Assembly (NCBI GenBank): GCA_021780935.1
Contig: JAJXXT010000101.1
Location: 1-44,161 of the forward strand
DNA: 44,161 bases
From: Pseudomonadota bacterium
GTDB taxonomy: Bacteria; Pseudomonadota; Alphaproteobacteria; Acetobacterales; Acetobacteraceae
Direction of reading: 5' to 3'
Below are positions 24,924 to 32,723 of the stretch, piece by piece; position 1 is the stretch's first letter; every line of letters begins with the position of its first letter. The position numbers and the translations under genes were made by a program. The notes beneath the pieces are model-generated. The model was not told the origin of the DNA and ran no database searches. It was given only the letters and a program-made list of their open reading frames with translations.

Positions 24924-26447
24924 TCAGAGGGCCATCGATTTTTCGCGCTTGCGCTGCACCGAGGACGGAATGTTGAGCGTCTCGCGGTATTTGGCGACGG
25001 TGCGGCGGGCGATGTCGACGCCGCCCTGGCGCAGCACCGCGACGATGGCGTCGTCGGACAGAATGTCGTCAGGTTTCTCGGCGCCGACCATGGCGCGGAT
25101 GCGATGGCGGATCGCCTCGGCGCTGTGCGCCTCGCCGCCATGGCTGCCGGCGATGGCGGTGGTGAAGAAGTATTTCAGCTCGAAATTGCCGCGTGGCGTC
25201 GCGATGTATTTGTTCGAGGTGACGCGGCTGACCGTGCTCTCGTGCATCTCCACCGCGGCGGCGATGTCGCGCAGGATCAGCGGACGCAGGTGCAGCACGC
25301 CATGGCGGAAGAACGCGTCCTGCTGCGCCACGATTTCGCTCGCCACTTTCAGGATGGTCTGGGCGCGCTGGTGCAGCGACTTCACCAGCCAGTTGGCGGT
25401 TTGCAGTTTTTCCGCGAGGAAGGCGCGGTCCTCACGCGAGGCGCGCGGCAGGACGCGGGCGGTGTAGGACTGGTTGACCAGCAGGCGGGGCATCGTTTCG
25501 GGATTGAGTTCGAGCAGCCAGGTACCGTCGGCGGCGGCGCGCATCAGCACGTCCGGAACGATCGGGGTGGCGAGGAGGCCGGATTCGGCGCCGGGCTTGG
25601 GGTCGAGGCGGCGCAGCTCGGCGACCATCTCCGTCATGTCCTCGGCATCGACGCCGCAGATTTCCATGAGGCGCCGCAGGTCGCGCCGGGCCAGCAGGTC
25701 GAGGTTGTCGAGCAGCGCCTGCATCGCGGGGTCGAGGCGGTTGCGCTCGGCGAGCTGGACGGCAAGGCATTCGGCAAGCGAGCGGGCGAACATGCCGACC
25801 GGCTCGAAGCGCATCATCGCGGCGCGGACGCGCTCGACATGCGCGAGCTTCACGCCGAGGGCCGCAGCGATGGCGGCGGGCTCGGCGCCGAGGCGGCCCG
25901 AGGGTTCGAGCAGGGCGAGCAGGTTGGCGGCGATGAGGCGATCGGCGCGGTCGGCGAAGCTGAGGCGCAACTGCTCGGCAAGGCGTTCGCGCAGCGGGGC
26001 TTCGGCGGTGGCGTAGCTGTCGATGCCGCGCTCCTCGTCGTCGAAGTCGTGGCTGGCGCCGCCGGCGTGGATGGCCTCGCCGTAGCCTGGCTCGCCGTCG
26101 GACGGGCCGCCGGGGTCGAAGGTTTCGGCGGCATCGGTATCGAGGGGTGAGGCCTCGGGCAGCGTGTCGGCGGTGGCCGCGGCGTAGGTGTCGGGTTCGG
26201 CGGGCGCGTCCTCGAAGCCGGTCAGGGGAAGCGGCGGCGCGGGCGAGAGCTGGTCGGGTGCGACGGTCTCGGCCGGCGGCAGGTCGGGGGTCTCGTCGCG
26301 CTCGAGCAGCGGGTTGCGTTCCAGCTCCTCCTCGATGAAGGCGGCGACGTCGGTGTGGGAGAATTGCAGGAGCTTGATGGCGAGCCGGAGCTGCGGCGTC
26401 ATCACCAGCGCCTGGGATTGGCGCAGGTCGAGGCGAGGGCCGAGCAT
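24924..26447 (-). CDS. rpoN: RNA polymerase sigma-54 factor
   Basis: A 507-residue sigma-54. Region I (LDLRQSQALVMTPQLRLAIKLLQFSHTDVAAFIEEEL, residues about 5-41) contacts activators. Acidic region II is followed by the core-binding domain and, at the C-terminus, the HTH and the RpoN box ARRTVAKYRE, after which come LNIPSSVQRKREK. Length is normal. It is downstream of lptB with 225 bases between them, which may hold its own promoter, although I see no clear match. It would serve nitrogen and other EBP-dependent regulons; gltBD lie about 6 kb away. Confidence 0.97.
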   Translation of the reverse strand: MLGPRLDLRQSQALVMTPQLRLAIKLLQFSHTDVAAFIEEELERNPLLERDETPDLPPAETVAPDQLSPAPPLPLTGFEDAPAEPDTYAAATADTLPEASPLDTDAAETFDPGGPSDGEPGYGEAIHAGGASHDFDDEERGIDSYATAEAPLRERLAEQLRLSFADRADRLIAANLLALLEPSGRLGAEPAAIAAALGVKLAHVERVRAAMMRFEPVGMFARSLAECLAVQLAERNRLDPAMQALLDNLDLLARRDLRRLMEICGVDAEDMTEMVAELRRLDPKPGAESGLLATPIVPDVLMRAAADGTWLLELNPETMPRLLVNQSYTARVLPRASREDRAFLAEKLQTANWLVKSLHQRAQTILKVASEIVAQQDAFFRHGVLHLRPLILRDIAAAVEMHESTVSRVTSNKYIATPRGNFELKYFFTTAIAGSHGGEAHSAEAIRHRIRAMVGAEKPDDILSDDAIVAVLRQGGVDIARRTVAKYRETLNIPSSVQRKREKSMAL

Positions 26448-26672
26448 GGTCAGGCGCGCGCCGCGGCGACGCGGGTGCCGGGCGGCCGGAGGTGACGGAT
26501 GGTGGGGGGCGAAGCAAGCATCATGCCGCAGTGCAGCGCGAAGCGGGGCGCAATTGCAAGCAAGAATCGTGCGATATCGGGGCTAATCCCGGGAGAGGGG
26601 GGTTGACGGGTGGCGAGGCGGCGCGTGTGGCGCCCTGGGATTGACCGGCAACCTCCTGGCGTTGCGATATTG

Positions 26673-27458
26673 TTAGAGGGAAAACCTTTCGCCGAGGTAA
26701 AAGCGGCGGACATCCTCGTCGGCGACGACGGTGGCGGGGTCGCCCTCCTTCAGGACATGGCCGTCATGCAGGATATAGGCACGGTCGATGATCTCCAGCG
26801 TCTCGCGGACGTTGTGGTCGGTGATCAGCACGCCGATGCCGCGGTCCTTGAGGTGGGAGACCAGGTCGCGGATTTCGCCGACCGCGATCGGGTCGATGCC
26901 GGCCAGCGGCTCGTCGAGCAGCATGAAGGAGGGGCGCGAGGCGAGGGCGCGGGCGATTTCGACGCGCCGACGTTCGCCGCCCGAAAGGGCCAGGGCTGGG
27001 GTGCGGCGGAGATGGCCGATGCCGAACTCGGCGAGCAGCTCGTCGAGCTGGCGGTCGCGAAGGTCACGGCGGGATTCCGCGACTTCGAGCACCGCCATGA
27101 TGTTCTGCTCGACGGTGAGACCGCGGAACACCGAGGCCTCCTGCGGCAGGTAGCCGATGCCGAGGCGGGCGCGGCGGTACATCGGCAGGCCGGTGATGTC
27201 GGCGCCGTCGAGGCGGATGCTGCCGGTGTCGGGCTGGATCAGGCCCATGATCATGTAGAACGTGGTGGTCTTGCCCGCGCCGTTGGGGCCGAGCAGGCCG
27301 ACCGCCTCGCCGCGGCGCAGGGCGATCGAGACGTTGCGGACGACCGGGCGCTTCTGGAAGGTTTTGCCGACCCCCCTCGCCTCCAGCAGCCCGCCACCGC
27401 CCTCGACCACCGCGAGGCTGGCGGCGGTGAGCGGGGCGACGCGGGAGTCGGGGGTCAT
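26673..27458 (-). CDS. lptB: LPS export ABC transporter ATPase
   Basis: A 261-residue cytoplasmic ATPase of the LptB2FGC complex that extracts LPS from the inner membrane. Walker A is GPNGAGKTTTFYMIMG (about residues 58-73), the signature LSGGERRRVEIARALA, and Walker B FMLLDEPLAGIDPIA followed by a conserved switch His in ITDHNVRETL. The first 20 residues are extra compared with typical LptB. The start overlaps the lptA stop by four bases. It is upstream of rpoN, as in most proteobacteria. Confidence 0.96.
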   Translation of the reverse strand: MTPDSRVAPLTAASLAVVEGGGGLLEARGVGKTFQKRPVVRNVSIALRRGEAVGLLGPNGAGKTTTFYMIMGLIQPDTGSIRLDGADITGLPMYRRARLGIGYLPQEASVFRGLTVEQNIMAVLEVAESRRDLRDRQLDELLAEFGIGHLRRTPALALSGGERRRVEIARALASRPSFMLLDEPLAGIDPIAVGEIRDLVSHLKDRGIGVLITDHNVRETLEIIDRAYILHDGHVLKEGDPATVVADEDVRRFYLGERFSL

Positions 27459-28456
27459 GGCCTGGCACCTTTGGCGGGCGGATGGATGGCGGCCGGGCTG
27501 GTCGCCTGGGCGCGGGATGGCGGGGGGCGGGATGGCGGCATCAGCATGCCGCTGACCGGGGCGCCGGGGTCGGCGATGAGCTGGGCGATGCCGGTTTTGA
27601 GATTGACGTCGGCGGCGGGGCCGTTGAGCTGGTTCTCGCCGCGGGTGATGCGGACATGGCCGATGAGGCGGGCCTGGCCGGTGGCGGGCAGATAGACGCC
27701 GCGGTCGCCGGTGGCGACGACCTGGGCGTTGCGGATGACGACGTGGCCGAACGCCTCGACCTTTTCCAGCGCGCCGGCCTGCGGCGATCCGGTGGCGCCG
27801 GTGCCGCCTGCCTGGCTGGCTGCGGGGATGGGCGCCGGGGCGGAGGCGGCGGAGGATGGGGGCGCGGAGGGCTTGGTGTAGGCGACGAGGACGTCGGCGC
27901 GGACCTGACGACCATCGGAGGCGGTGGCGGTGGCATCGCCGCGGGCGACGGCCATGTGCTTGTCGGACCAGTACTCCATGGAGTCGCGGGCGGTGAGGAC
28001 GGCGCGCGGCGTGGTGAGGCGCAGGTGCGCGCCGGTCATCACCAGCACCGCCTGGTCCATGTCGTAGACCGCGCGGTCGGCGACCGCAGTGTCGGTTGGG
28101 GTAAAGATGCGGACATGGCCGATGGCTTCCAGCCGGTAGACCTCGTTGCTGCCGGCGCCGGAGGCAGCGGATGCGGGGGACGAGCCGGGCTTGCGGCGGT
28201 AATGGGCGACGAGCTTGTCGGCGAGGATGGTGACATCGCCGCGCACGGCACGGGCGTCACCATAGGCGGTGGCGGTTTGCCGGGTCTGGTCGAGGGTGAA
28301 GCCGCCGCGCGCGGTGATGGCGACGGGGCCGCCATGGGCGAGGTCGAAGCCCTGGGCGTGGGCCGGCGGCAGCCGCGTGGCCAGGGTGAGCGTGGCCAGG
28401 CCGAGCGTGGGCAGGGCGAGCGTGGGCAGCGCCGTGAGGAGGTGGCGGCGGTTCAT
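27455..28456 (-). CDS. lptA: LPS transport periplasmic protein LptA
   Basis: A 333-residue OstA/LptA beta-jellyroll protein bridging inner and outer membranes in LPS transport. A signal peptide ends at AHAQ (about residue 35). The OstA core then begins (ITARGGFTLDQTRQTATAYGDARAVRGDVTILADKLVAHYRR) and a second OstA-like segment follows (VEAFGHVVIRNAQVVATGDRGVYLPATGQARLIGHVRI). It is longer than E. coli LptA (185), with Pro/Ala/Ser linkers. The signal-peptide core is made of 15-bp repeats. It overlaps lptC and lptB by four bases each. Confidence 0.9.
   Translation of the reverse strand: MNRRHLLTALPTLALPTLGLATLTLATRLPPAHAQGFDLAHGGPVAITARGGFTLDQTRQTATAYGDARAVRGDVTILADKLVAHYRRKPGSSPASAASGAGSNEVYRLEAIGHVRIFTPTDTAVADRAVYDMDQAVLVMTGAHLRLTTPRAVLTARDSMEYWSDKHMAVARGDATATASDGRQVRADVLVAYTKPSAPPSSAASAPAPIPAASQAGGTGATGSPQAGALEKVEAFGHVVIRNAQVVATGDRGVYLPATGQARLIGHVRITRGENQLNGPAADVNLKTGIAQLIADPGAPVSGMLMPPSRPPPSRAQATSPAAIHPPAKGARP
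28376..28429. repeat. 15-bp tandem repeat, 3.6 copies, in the lptA signal peptide
   Basis: Units at 28376-28390, 28391-28405, 28406-28420 and a partial at 28421-28429 encode LPTLA-like pentapeptides. These form the hydrophobic core of the LptA signal sequence. Confidence 0.8.
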
Positions 28457-29121
28457 CCGCCCGCGGCCCGCAGGACCAGGCGGCCGGGGCCGGTGAAACG
28501 GACGACCTGACCGCCATCGGTCGCGGAGAAGCCCTGGGCGTCCAGCGTGCCGAACGGGCCCTGGGCATGCACGCGGGTGTTGCCGACCGCGACGTTGTTG
28601 GCGAAGTCGACGGTGACGGCGCTGGTGGTGAGGATGGTGCCGTCGCTGCGGTAGAGCATGACGTGGCCGGCGAGGTCGAGCTGGCGGGTGGCGCGGTCGA
28701 GCACGCCGGTGCGGGCCTCGCCGAAGAACCAGGGGCCGCTGGGCGCGCCGATATCGCCCTTGGGGTTCACGAGGTCCACACGGTTGGCGCCGGCCTGGGT
28801 GGCGGTGGCGGCGGTGAGGGTAAAGCGGCGGCCGGCTTCGTCGATGCCGCGATAGCGCGCGTCCACGATCTCGCCGCTGGGGGTGGGCGGCTGGCCACGG
28901 AGCGCGGCGGCGCCGAGCGGGCCGTTGCCCGAGATTTCCGGCCACAGGGCGACGGAGGCGAGCAGGCAGGCGGCCAGCGCCGGCAGCACGAGCTTGGCCA
29001 GGCCGATGCGCCGGCGGCGGCGGGCGATGGCGGGCGCGCTGGGGGCCTCGCGACGGAGGCCGACGGTGATGCGCGGGTGGCGCTGCGCCGGCGGCTGGTT
29101 GGCGAAGCCGGGGCTGTTCAT
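28453..29121 (-). CDS. lptC: LPS export system protein LptC
   Basis: A 222-residue bitopic inner-membrane protein. A basic cytoplasmic N-terminus ends in ARRRRRIGLAKL. One transmembrane helix (about residues 40-60) is followed by a periplasmic LptC/OstA-type beta domain (GEIVDARYRGIDEAGRRFTLTA, then LAGHVMLYRSDGTILTTSAVTVDFANNVAVGN). It hands LPS from LptBFG to LptA. It overlaps lptA by four bases and follows kdsD by 17 bases. Confidence 0.9.
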   Translation of the reverse strand: MNSPGFANQPPAQRHPRITVGLRREAPSAPAIARRRRRIGLAKLVLPALAACLLASVALWPEISGNGPLGAAALRGQPPTPSGEIVDARYRGIDEAGRRFTLTAATATQAGANRVDLVNPKGDIGAPSGPWFFGEARTGVLDRATRQLDLAGHVMLYRSDGTILTTSAVTVDFANNVAVGNTRVHAQGPFGTLDAQGFSATDGGQVVRFTGPGRLVLRAAGG

Positions 29122-29138
29122 GCGCCGCGTCCGTGCAT

Positions 29139-30212
29139 TTACGCGACCCCCGCGCGCAGCAGGTCGTGCACATGCAGGATGCCGACCGGGCGGCCGGCAT
29201 CGATGACGAAGAGTGCCGTGATCGGGCGGTCGCGGCGGTTCATCAGGGCGAGCGCCTCGGCGGCCAGCGCGTCGGGGCCGATGGTGCGGGGTGCCGCGGT
29301 CATCACCTCGCCGGCCGTGCGGGCGAGGAGATCCGGCGCCATGGCGCGGCGCAGGTCGCCGTCGGTGACGATGCCGGCGAGGAGGCCCTGGGCATCGACG
29401 ATGCCGAGGCAGCCGAAACGCGCCTCGGTCATGCGGATGAGCGCTTCGGGCATCGGCGTGGCGGCGGTGGCGAGCGGCAGTTCGGCGCCGGCATGCATGA
29501 GGTCGCGCACATGGGTGAGGCGGGCGCCGAGCTTGCCGCCGGGGTGGAAGACGCGAAAATCCGACGGCGAGAAGCCGCGGCGGGTGAGCAGGGCCACGGC
29601 GAGCGCGTCGCCGAGGGCGAGCTGCATGGTGGTGCTGGTGGTGGGCGCGAGGCCGAGCGGGCAGGCCTCGGCGGCGGGGGGCAGGAGCAGCAGCACGTCG
29701 GCGGCGCGGGCGAGCGCGCTGGCGGCGCGGGCGGTGATGGCGAGCAGCCGCAGGCCGAAGCGACGGGTGTGGGCGACGAGGTCCGCCAGCTCCGCGGTTT
29801 CGCCGGAGTTGGAAAGGGCGAGGACACAGTCGCCCTCGACGATCATGCCGAGGTCGCCGTGCGAGGCCTCGGCGGGGTGGACGAACAGCGCGGGCGTGCC
29901 GGTGGAGGCCAGCGTCGCCGCGATCTTGCGGGCGATGTGGCCGGATTTGCCCATGCCGGTGACGACCACCCTGCCCCTGGTTTCGGCCAGGATTTCCACC
30001 GCCTGGGCGAAGGCCGGGCCGAGGGTCGCGGCGAGCGCGGTGATGCCGGCGGCCTCGGCGGCGAGGACGGCGCGGCCGGATTGGATGGTGGCCTGGGCGG
30101 CGGCCCCAGCGGCGGCCCCAGGGGCGGCCTGGGCGGAGTTTCGGGCGCCTTCGGGGGTCGGGCCGATGGCCGGCGGCCGCGTCACGGTGGGGGTTTCGGC
30201 GGCGTCGCGCAT
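29139..30212 (-). CDS. kdsD: Arabinose-5-phosphate isomerase (KpsF/GutQ family)
   Basis: A 357-residue enzyme making arabinose 5-phosphate for Kdo synthesis. A SIS domain carries RVVVTGMGKSGHIARKIAATLASTGTPALFVHPAEASHGDLG. A CBS pair follows (from about residue 230: ATPMPEALIRMTEARFGCLGIVDAQGLLAGIVTDGDLRRAM and TIGPDALAAEALALMNRRDRPITALFVID). The first 45 residues are a non-conserved Ala/Pro/Gly-rich extension that includes a 12-bp repeat. It is placed directly before lptCAB, joining Kdo supply to LPS export. Confidence 0.94.
   Translation of the reverse strand: MRDAAETPTVTRPPAIGPTPEGARNSAQAAPGAAAGAAAQATIQSGRAVLAAEAAGITALAATLGPAFAQAVEILAETRGRVVVTGMGKSGHIARKIAATLASTGTPALFVHPAEASHGDLGMIVEGDCVLALSNSGETAELADLVAHTRRFGLRLLAITARAASALARAADVLLLLPPAAEACPLGLAPTTSTTMQLALGDALAVALLTRRGFSPSDFRVFHPGGKLGARLTHVRDLMHAGAELPLATAATPMPEALIRMTEARFGCLGIVDAQGLLAGIVTDGDLRRAMAPDLLARTAGEVMTAAPRTIGPDALAAEALALMNRRDRPITALFVIDAGRPVGILHVHDLLRAGVA
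30097..30120. repeat. 12-bp perfect duplication within the kdsD N-terminal extension
   Basis: gcggcggcccca occurs at 30097-30108 and 30109-30120, with a decayed third copy at 30121-30132. On the minus strand it encodes an Ala/Gly-rich run. Confidence 0.75.
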
Positions 30213-30284
30213 GGGGGCGATCTAGGAGCCTGCCGGTGGAGGGTCAACCAAGCCCGGCATGAAGCCGGGGTAAGCCCGTGTGCG

Positions 30285-30914
30285 TCAATGGGCGAAGATG
30301 TCGGGTTCGGCGTAGCCCAGCAGGTCGAGGCGGCCGCGGGTGGGGAGGAAGGCGAAGCAGGCGCGGGCGAGAGCGAGGCGATTTTCGCGGATGAGCAGCG
30401 CTTCCAGCTTCGCCCAGAGAGCGTGCAGGTGCAGCACGTCCGACGCGGCGTAGGCCAGTTGTTCCGGGGTAAGGGATGCGGCGCCCCAGTCCGAGCTCTG
30501 CTGCTGCTTCGAGATGTCGATGCCCAACAGGTCGCGGCAGAGATCCTTCAGGCCGTGCCGGTCGGTGTAGGTGCGGACCAGCTTGGAGGCGATCTTGGTG
30601 CAGATGACGGGCGCGACGTCGATGCCGAGCGCGTTGTGGAGGGCGGCGACGTCGAAGCGGGCGAAATGGAACAGCTTGGTGGTGGCCGGGTCGGTGAGGA
30701 GGGATTTCAGGTTCGGGCAGGGCCGGACGGGACTCGCGATCTGCACCAGGTGGGCGGCGCCGTCGCCGGCGGAGAGCTGAACCAGGCAGAGCCGGTCGCG
30801 GCGCGGGTCGAGGCCCATGGTTTCGGTGTCGATGGCGACGATGGGGCCGAGGGCGAGGCCGGGCGGCAGGTCGTCGCGATGGAAATGCAAGGTGGGGGCT
30901 TGGGGGGTGGTCAT
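30285..30914 (-). CDS. rnd: Ribonuclease D (short form, 3'-5' exonuclease domain only)
   Basis: A 209-residue DEDD-family exonuclease. Exo I is AIDTETMGLDP (about residues 27-37), Exo II is FHFARFDVAALHNALG, and Exo III is YAASDVLHLHALW with the Tyr-x3-Asp pattern. HRDC domains present in E. coli RNase D are absent, as is common in alphaproteobacteria. It processes tRNA 3' ends in relatives. It lies immediately downstream of a tRNA-Leu gene on the same strand, 41 bases away. Confidence 0.92.
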   Translation of the reverse strand: MTTPQAPTLHFHRDDLPPGLALGPIVAIDTETMGLDPRRDRLCLVQLSAGDGAAHLVQIASPVRPCPNLKSLLTDPATTKLFHFARFDVAALHNALGIDVAPVICTKIASKLVRTYTDRHGLKDLCRDLLGIDISKQQQSSDWGAASLTPEQLAYAASDVLHLHALWAKLEALLIRENRLALARACFAFLPTRGRLDLLGYAEPDIFAH

Positions 30915-30955
30915 GCGCGGTATTCCCGGATGCGGACGCGATGCGTCCAAAGAAC

Positions 30956-31042
30956 TGGTGCCCAGGAGAAGACTCGAACTTCCACGACCTTGCGGCCACA
31001 GGTACCTGAAACCTGCGCGTCTACCAATTCCGCCACCTGGGC
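30956..31042 (-). tRNA. tRNA-Leu (anticodon CAG)
   Basis: An 87-base type II tRNA on the minus strand. The acceptor stem GCCCAGG (31042-31036) pairs with CCTGGGC. The D-arm is GCG/CGC, the anticodon stem CAGGT/ACCTG with loop TTCAGGT (anticodon CAG, reading CUG), then a long variable arm with a GGCC/GGTC stem. The T-arm is GGAAG-TTCGAGT-CTTCT, and CCA is encoded. CUG is the dominant Leu codon in this GC-rich genome. All helices were checked by pairing. Confidence 0.95.
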
Positions 31043-31098
31043 ATAGGTCTCGGCCTCGGGAGGCGGGCATCTAGGACGGGCGCGGCAGCACGTCAACC

Positions 31099-31168
31099 GG
31101 GGGAGAGTTGGCGGGGGAGAGTTGGCGGGGGAGAGTTGGCGGGGGAGAGTTGGCGGGGGCGAGTGGGC
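31099..31168. repeat. 14-bp tandem array, four perfect copies plus one degenerate
   Basis: gggggagagttggc repeats exactly at 31099-31112, 31113-31126, 31127-31140 and 31141-31154, and a mutated copy occupies 31155-31168. It lies between the tRNA-Leu 5' end and the 79-residue ORF and is non-coding. The unit is not a multiple of three. Perfect identity suggests recent, possibly variable, expansion. Confidence 0.95.
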
Positions 31169-31327
31169 GGATTGGTGTGGGCGGGCTGGCGGGTTTCGGC
31201 GGGATGGCGCAAAGGGCGCGTCGGGTCGCGATAGAGGGGCCGTTTGCCGTGGCGCGCGGCGCGGGTTGGCGGATGGCAGATCGGCGCGGGCAACGCGGCG
31301 GCACGAAGTTTTTGGAAAGCAGGCACG

Positions 31328-31567
31328 ATGGTCAAGCGACGCAAGGAAGAAGAGATTGTGGGCGTGCTCGAATTCGCGGGCAGGAGCAGCGAGGACCCGG
31401 AGGTTGTGCAGTGGCTGGCCGAGCACAAGGCACAGAACGGCGGCAAGATCCGGGTGAGCCGGGGCAGCACGGGCGTGCGGGTGGCGTTCAGCAAGGCGGC
31501 GGACCTGGCGTATTGGCGGGCACGCTCGGAGCAGGCGGACAAGGCCAGCCGGTCGTCCCGCTCCTGA
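31328..31567 (+). CDS. Small charged protein of unknown function
   Basis: A 79-residue ORF starting MVKRRKEEEIVGVLEFAGRS, with SSEDPEVVQWLAEHKAQNGGKIRVSRGSTGVRVAFSKAADLAYWRAR in the middle and a Ser/Arg tail. There are no cysteines, membrane segments or recognised motifs. The alternation suggests a small alpha/beta fold. A weak AGCAGG precedes ATG 31328. Codon use (strong G/C third positions) matches its neighbours, supporting a real gene. It is followed 99 bases later by the NDUFA9-like gene on the same strand. Confidence 0.6.
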   Translation: MVKRRKEEEIVGVLEFAGRSSEDPEVVQWLAEHKAQNGGKIRVSRGSTGVRVAFSKAADLAYWRARSEQADKASRSSRS

Positions 31568-31666
31568 GACGGGCGGTCCCGAGGCGGGCGCTGCCGAGCA
31601 CCGGATGACGGCGGGGCTGGCAGAGGTTATGCAGCCGGCTCGGGTTGGGCAGCATGGACGGATTTC

Positions 31667-32578
31667 ATGACACGAGCGATTGCCACGGTCTTCGGGGCCA
31701 GCGGGTTTATCGGGCGGTATGTGGTGCGGCGGCTGGCGGCGCGGGGGGATGTCGTGCGCGTCGCGGTGCGCGATGTCGAGGGGGCGATGTTCCTGCGCCC
31801 GATGGGCGGCGTGGGGCAGATCGTGCCGCTCTATGCGCCGGTCGAGCGCGAAGCCGAGGTGGCGCGGGCGGTGGCCGGCGCGGCGACGGTGGTGAACCTG
31901 GTGGGCATCCTCGCCGAGCGGCGGGCCGGGGATTTCGAGCGGGTGCACGTCGAGGGGGCCGAGCGCATCGCGCGGCTGGCGACGGCGGCGGAGCGGTTCG
32001 TGCACCTCTCGGCGATCGGGGCGGATGCGGCCTCCCCAAGCCGCTATGCGCGCAGCAAGGCGGGCGGCGAGGCGGCGGTGCGGGCGGCGCGACCGGCGGC
32101 GGTGATCCTGCGGCCCTCGATCGTGTTCGGGGCGGAGGATGCGTTCTTCAACCGTTTCGCGGCGATGGCGCGGCTGCTGCCGGTGCTGCCGATCGCGGGC
32201 GGGCGGACGAAATTCCAGCCGGTGTTCGTGGGCGACGTGGCCGACGCGGTGATGCAGGCGCCACCGGGCCTGTGGGAGCTGGGCGGGCCCGATGTGCGCA
32301 GCTTCGAGGAGCTGATGCGCTGGATGCTGACGCTGACCGGGCGCTCGCGGCCGATATGGGACATGCCGATGGGGCTGGCGCGGATGCAGGCGGCGGTGCT
32401 GGAGCGGCTGCCGGGCGCCGTGCTGACGCGCGACCAGTTGCTGCTGCTGGGGCGCGACAACGTGGTGGACCCGGCGCTGCGCTGGGGCGGGTGCGTGACG
32501 CCGATGGATTTGGTGGTGCCGGGGTATCTCGCGCGATTTCGGCGGGGTGGCGGGAAAAAGGTGTTGAACCGGACCTAG
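31667..32578 (+). CDS. Complex I NDUFA9 subunit-like NAD(P)-binding protein
   Basis: A 303-residue atypical short-chain dehydrogenase. The nucleotide loop is ATVFGASGFIGRYVVRRLAARG (about residues 6-27). Then come VVNLVGILAERRAGDFERVHVEGAERIARLA and VHLSAIGADAASPSRYARSKAGGEAAV, with the Tyr-x3-Lys pattern (YARSK). RPSIVFGAEDAFFNRFAAMARLLPVLPI is typical of the NDUFA9/YfcH-like group. In alphaproteobacteria this protein is an accessory of NADH dehydrogenase or a quinone-biosynthesis-linked oxidoreductase. No nuo genes are nearby. It precedes gltD by 145 bases. Confidence 0.85.
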   Translation: MTRAIATVFGASGFIGRYVVRRLAARGDVVRVAVRDVEGAMFLRPMGGVGQIVPLYAPVEREAEVARAVAGAATVVNLVGILAERRAGDFERVHVEGAERIARLATAAERFVHLSAIGADAASPSRYARSKAGGEAAVRAARPAAVILRPSIVFGAEDAFFNRFAAMARLLPVLPIAGGRTKFQPVFVGDVADAVMQAPPGLWELGGPDVRSFEELMRWMLTLTGRSRPIWDMPMGLARMQAAVLERLPGAVLTRDQLLLLGRDNVVDPALRWGGCVTPMDLVVPGYLARFRRGGGKKVLNRT

Positions 32579-32620
32579 TTTCAGGAGGCAGGCGCTGACG
32601 CTGGGTTTCGCATGGCTGGG

Positions 32621-32653
32621 TTGAGGAAAAATAGGTATATATTATTGACCTAT
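32621..32653. promoter_or_regulatory. AT-rich inverted repeat upstream of gltD
   Basis: ATAGGT (32631-32636) and ACCTAT (32648-32653) flank an AT-only stretch in an otherwise GC-rich interval. It is a candidate operator or promoter region for gltDB. A TTGAGG at 32621 has no well-spaced -10, so the promoter itself is not resolved. Confidence 0.4.
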
Positions 32654-32723
32654 CTCTGATTTGAGGCTGGAAGCCTGGGTTGCGCTTGCGTAAAACCTCC
32701 GATGTAAGGGAGGTCCGTGCCCC

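Noticed and set aside
31099..31168. CRISPR array
   Set aside because: Units are directly adjacent with no spacers and only 14 bp long; this is a simple tandem repeat.
30956..31168. tRNA-Leu as an integration site for a mobile element
   Set aside because: No integrase, no duplicated tRNA 3' end and no foreign gene block adjoin it; the neighbouring genes are housekeeping.
32670..32698. Sigma-54-like promoter (GG...TTGC) upstream of gltD
   Set aside because: The GG-to-GC spacing is nine or eleven bases in the two possible registers, not ten, which sigma-54 does not tolerate.
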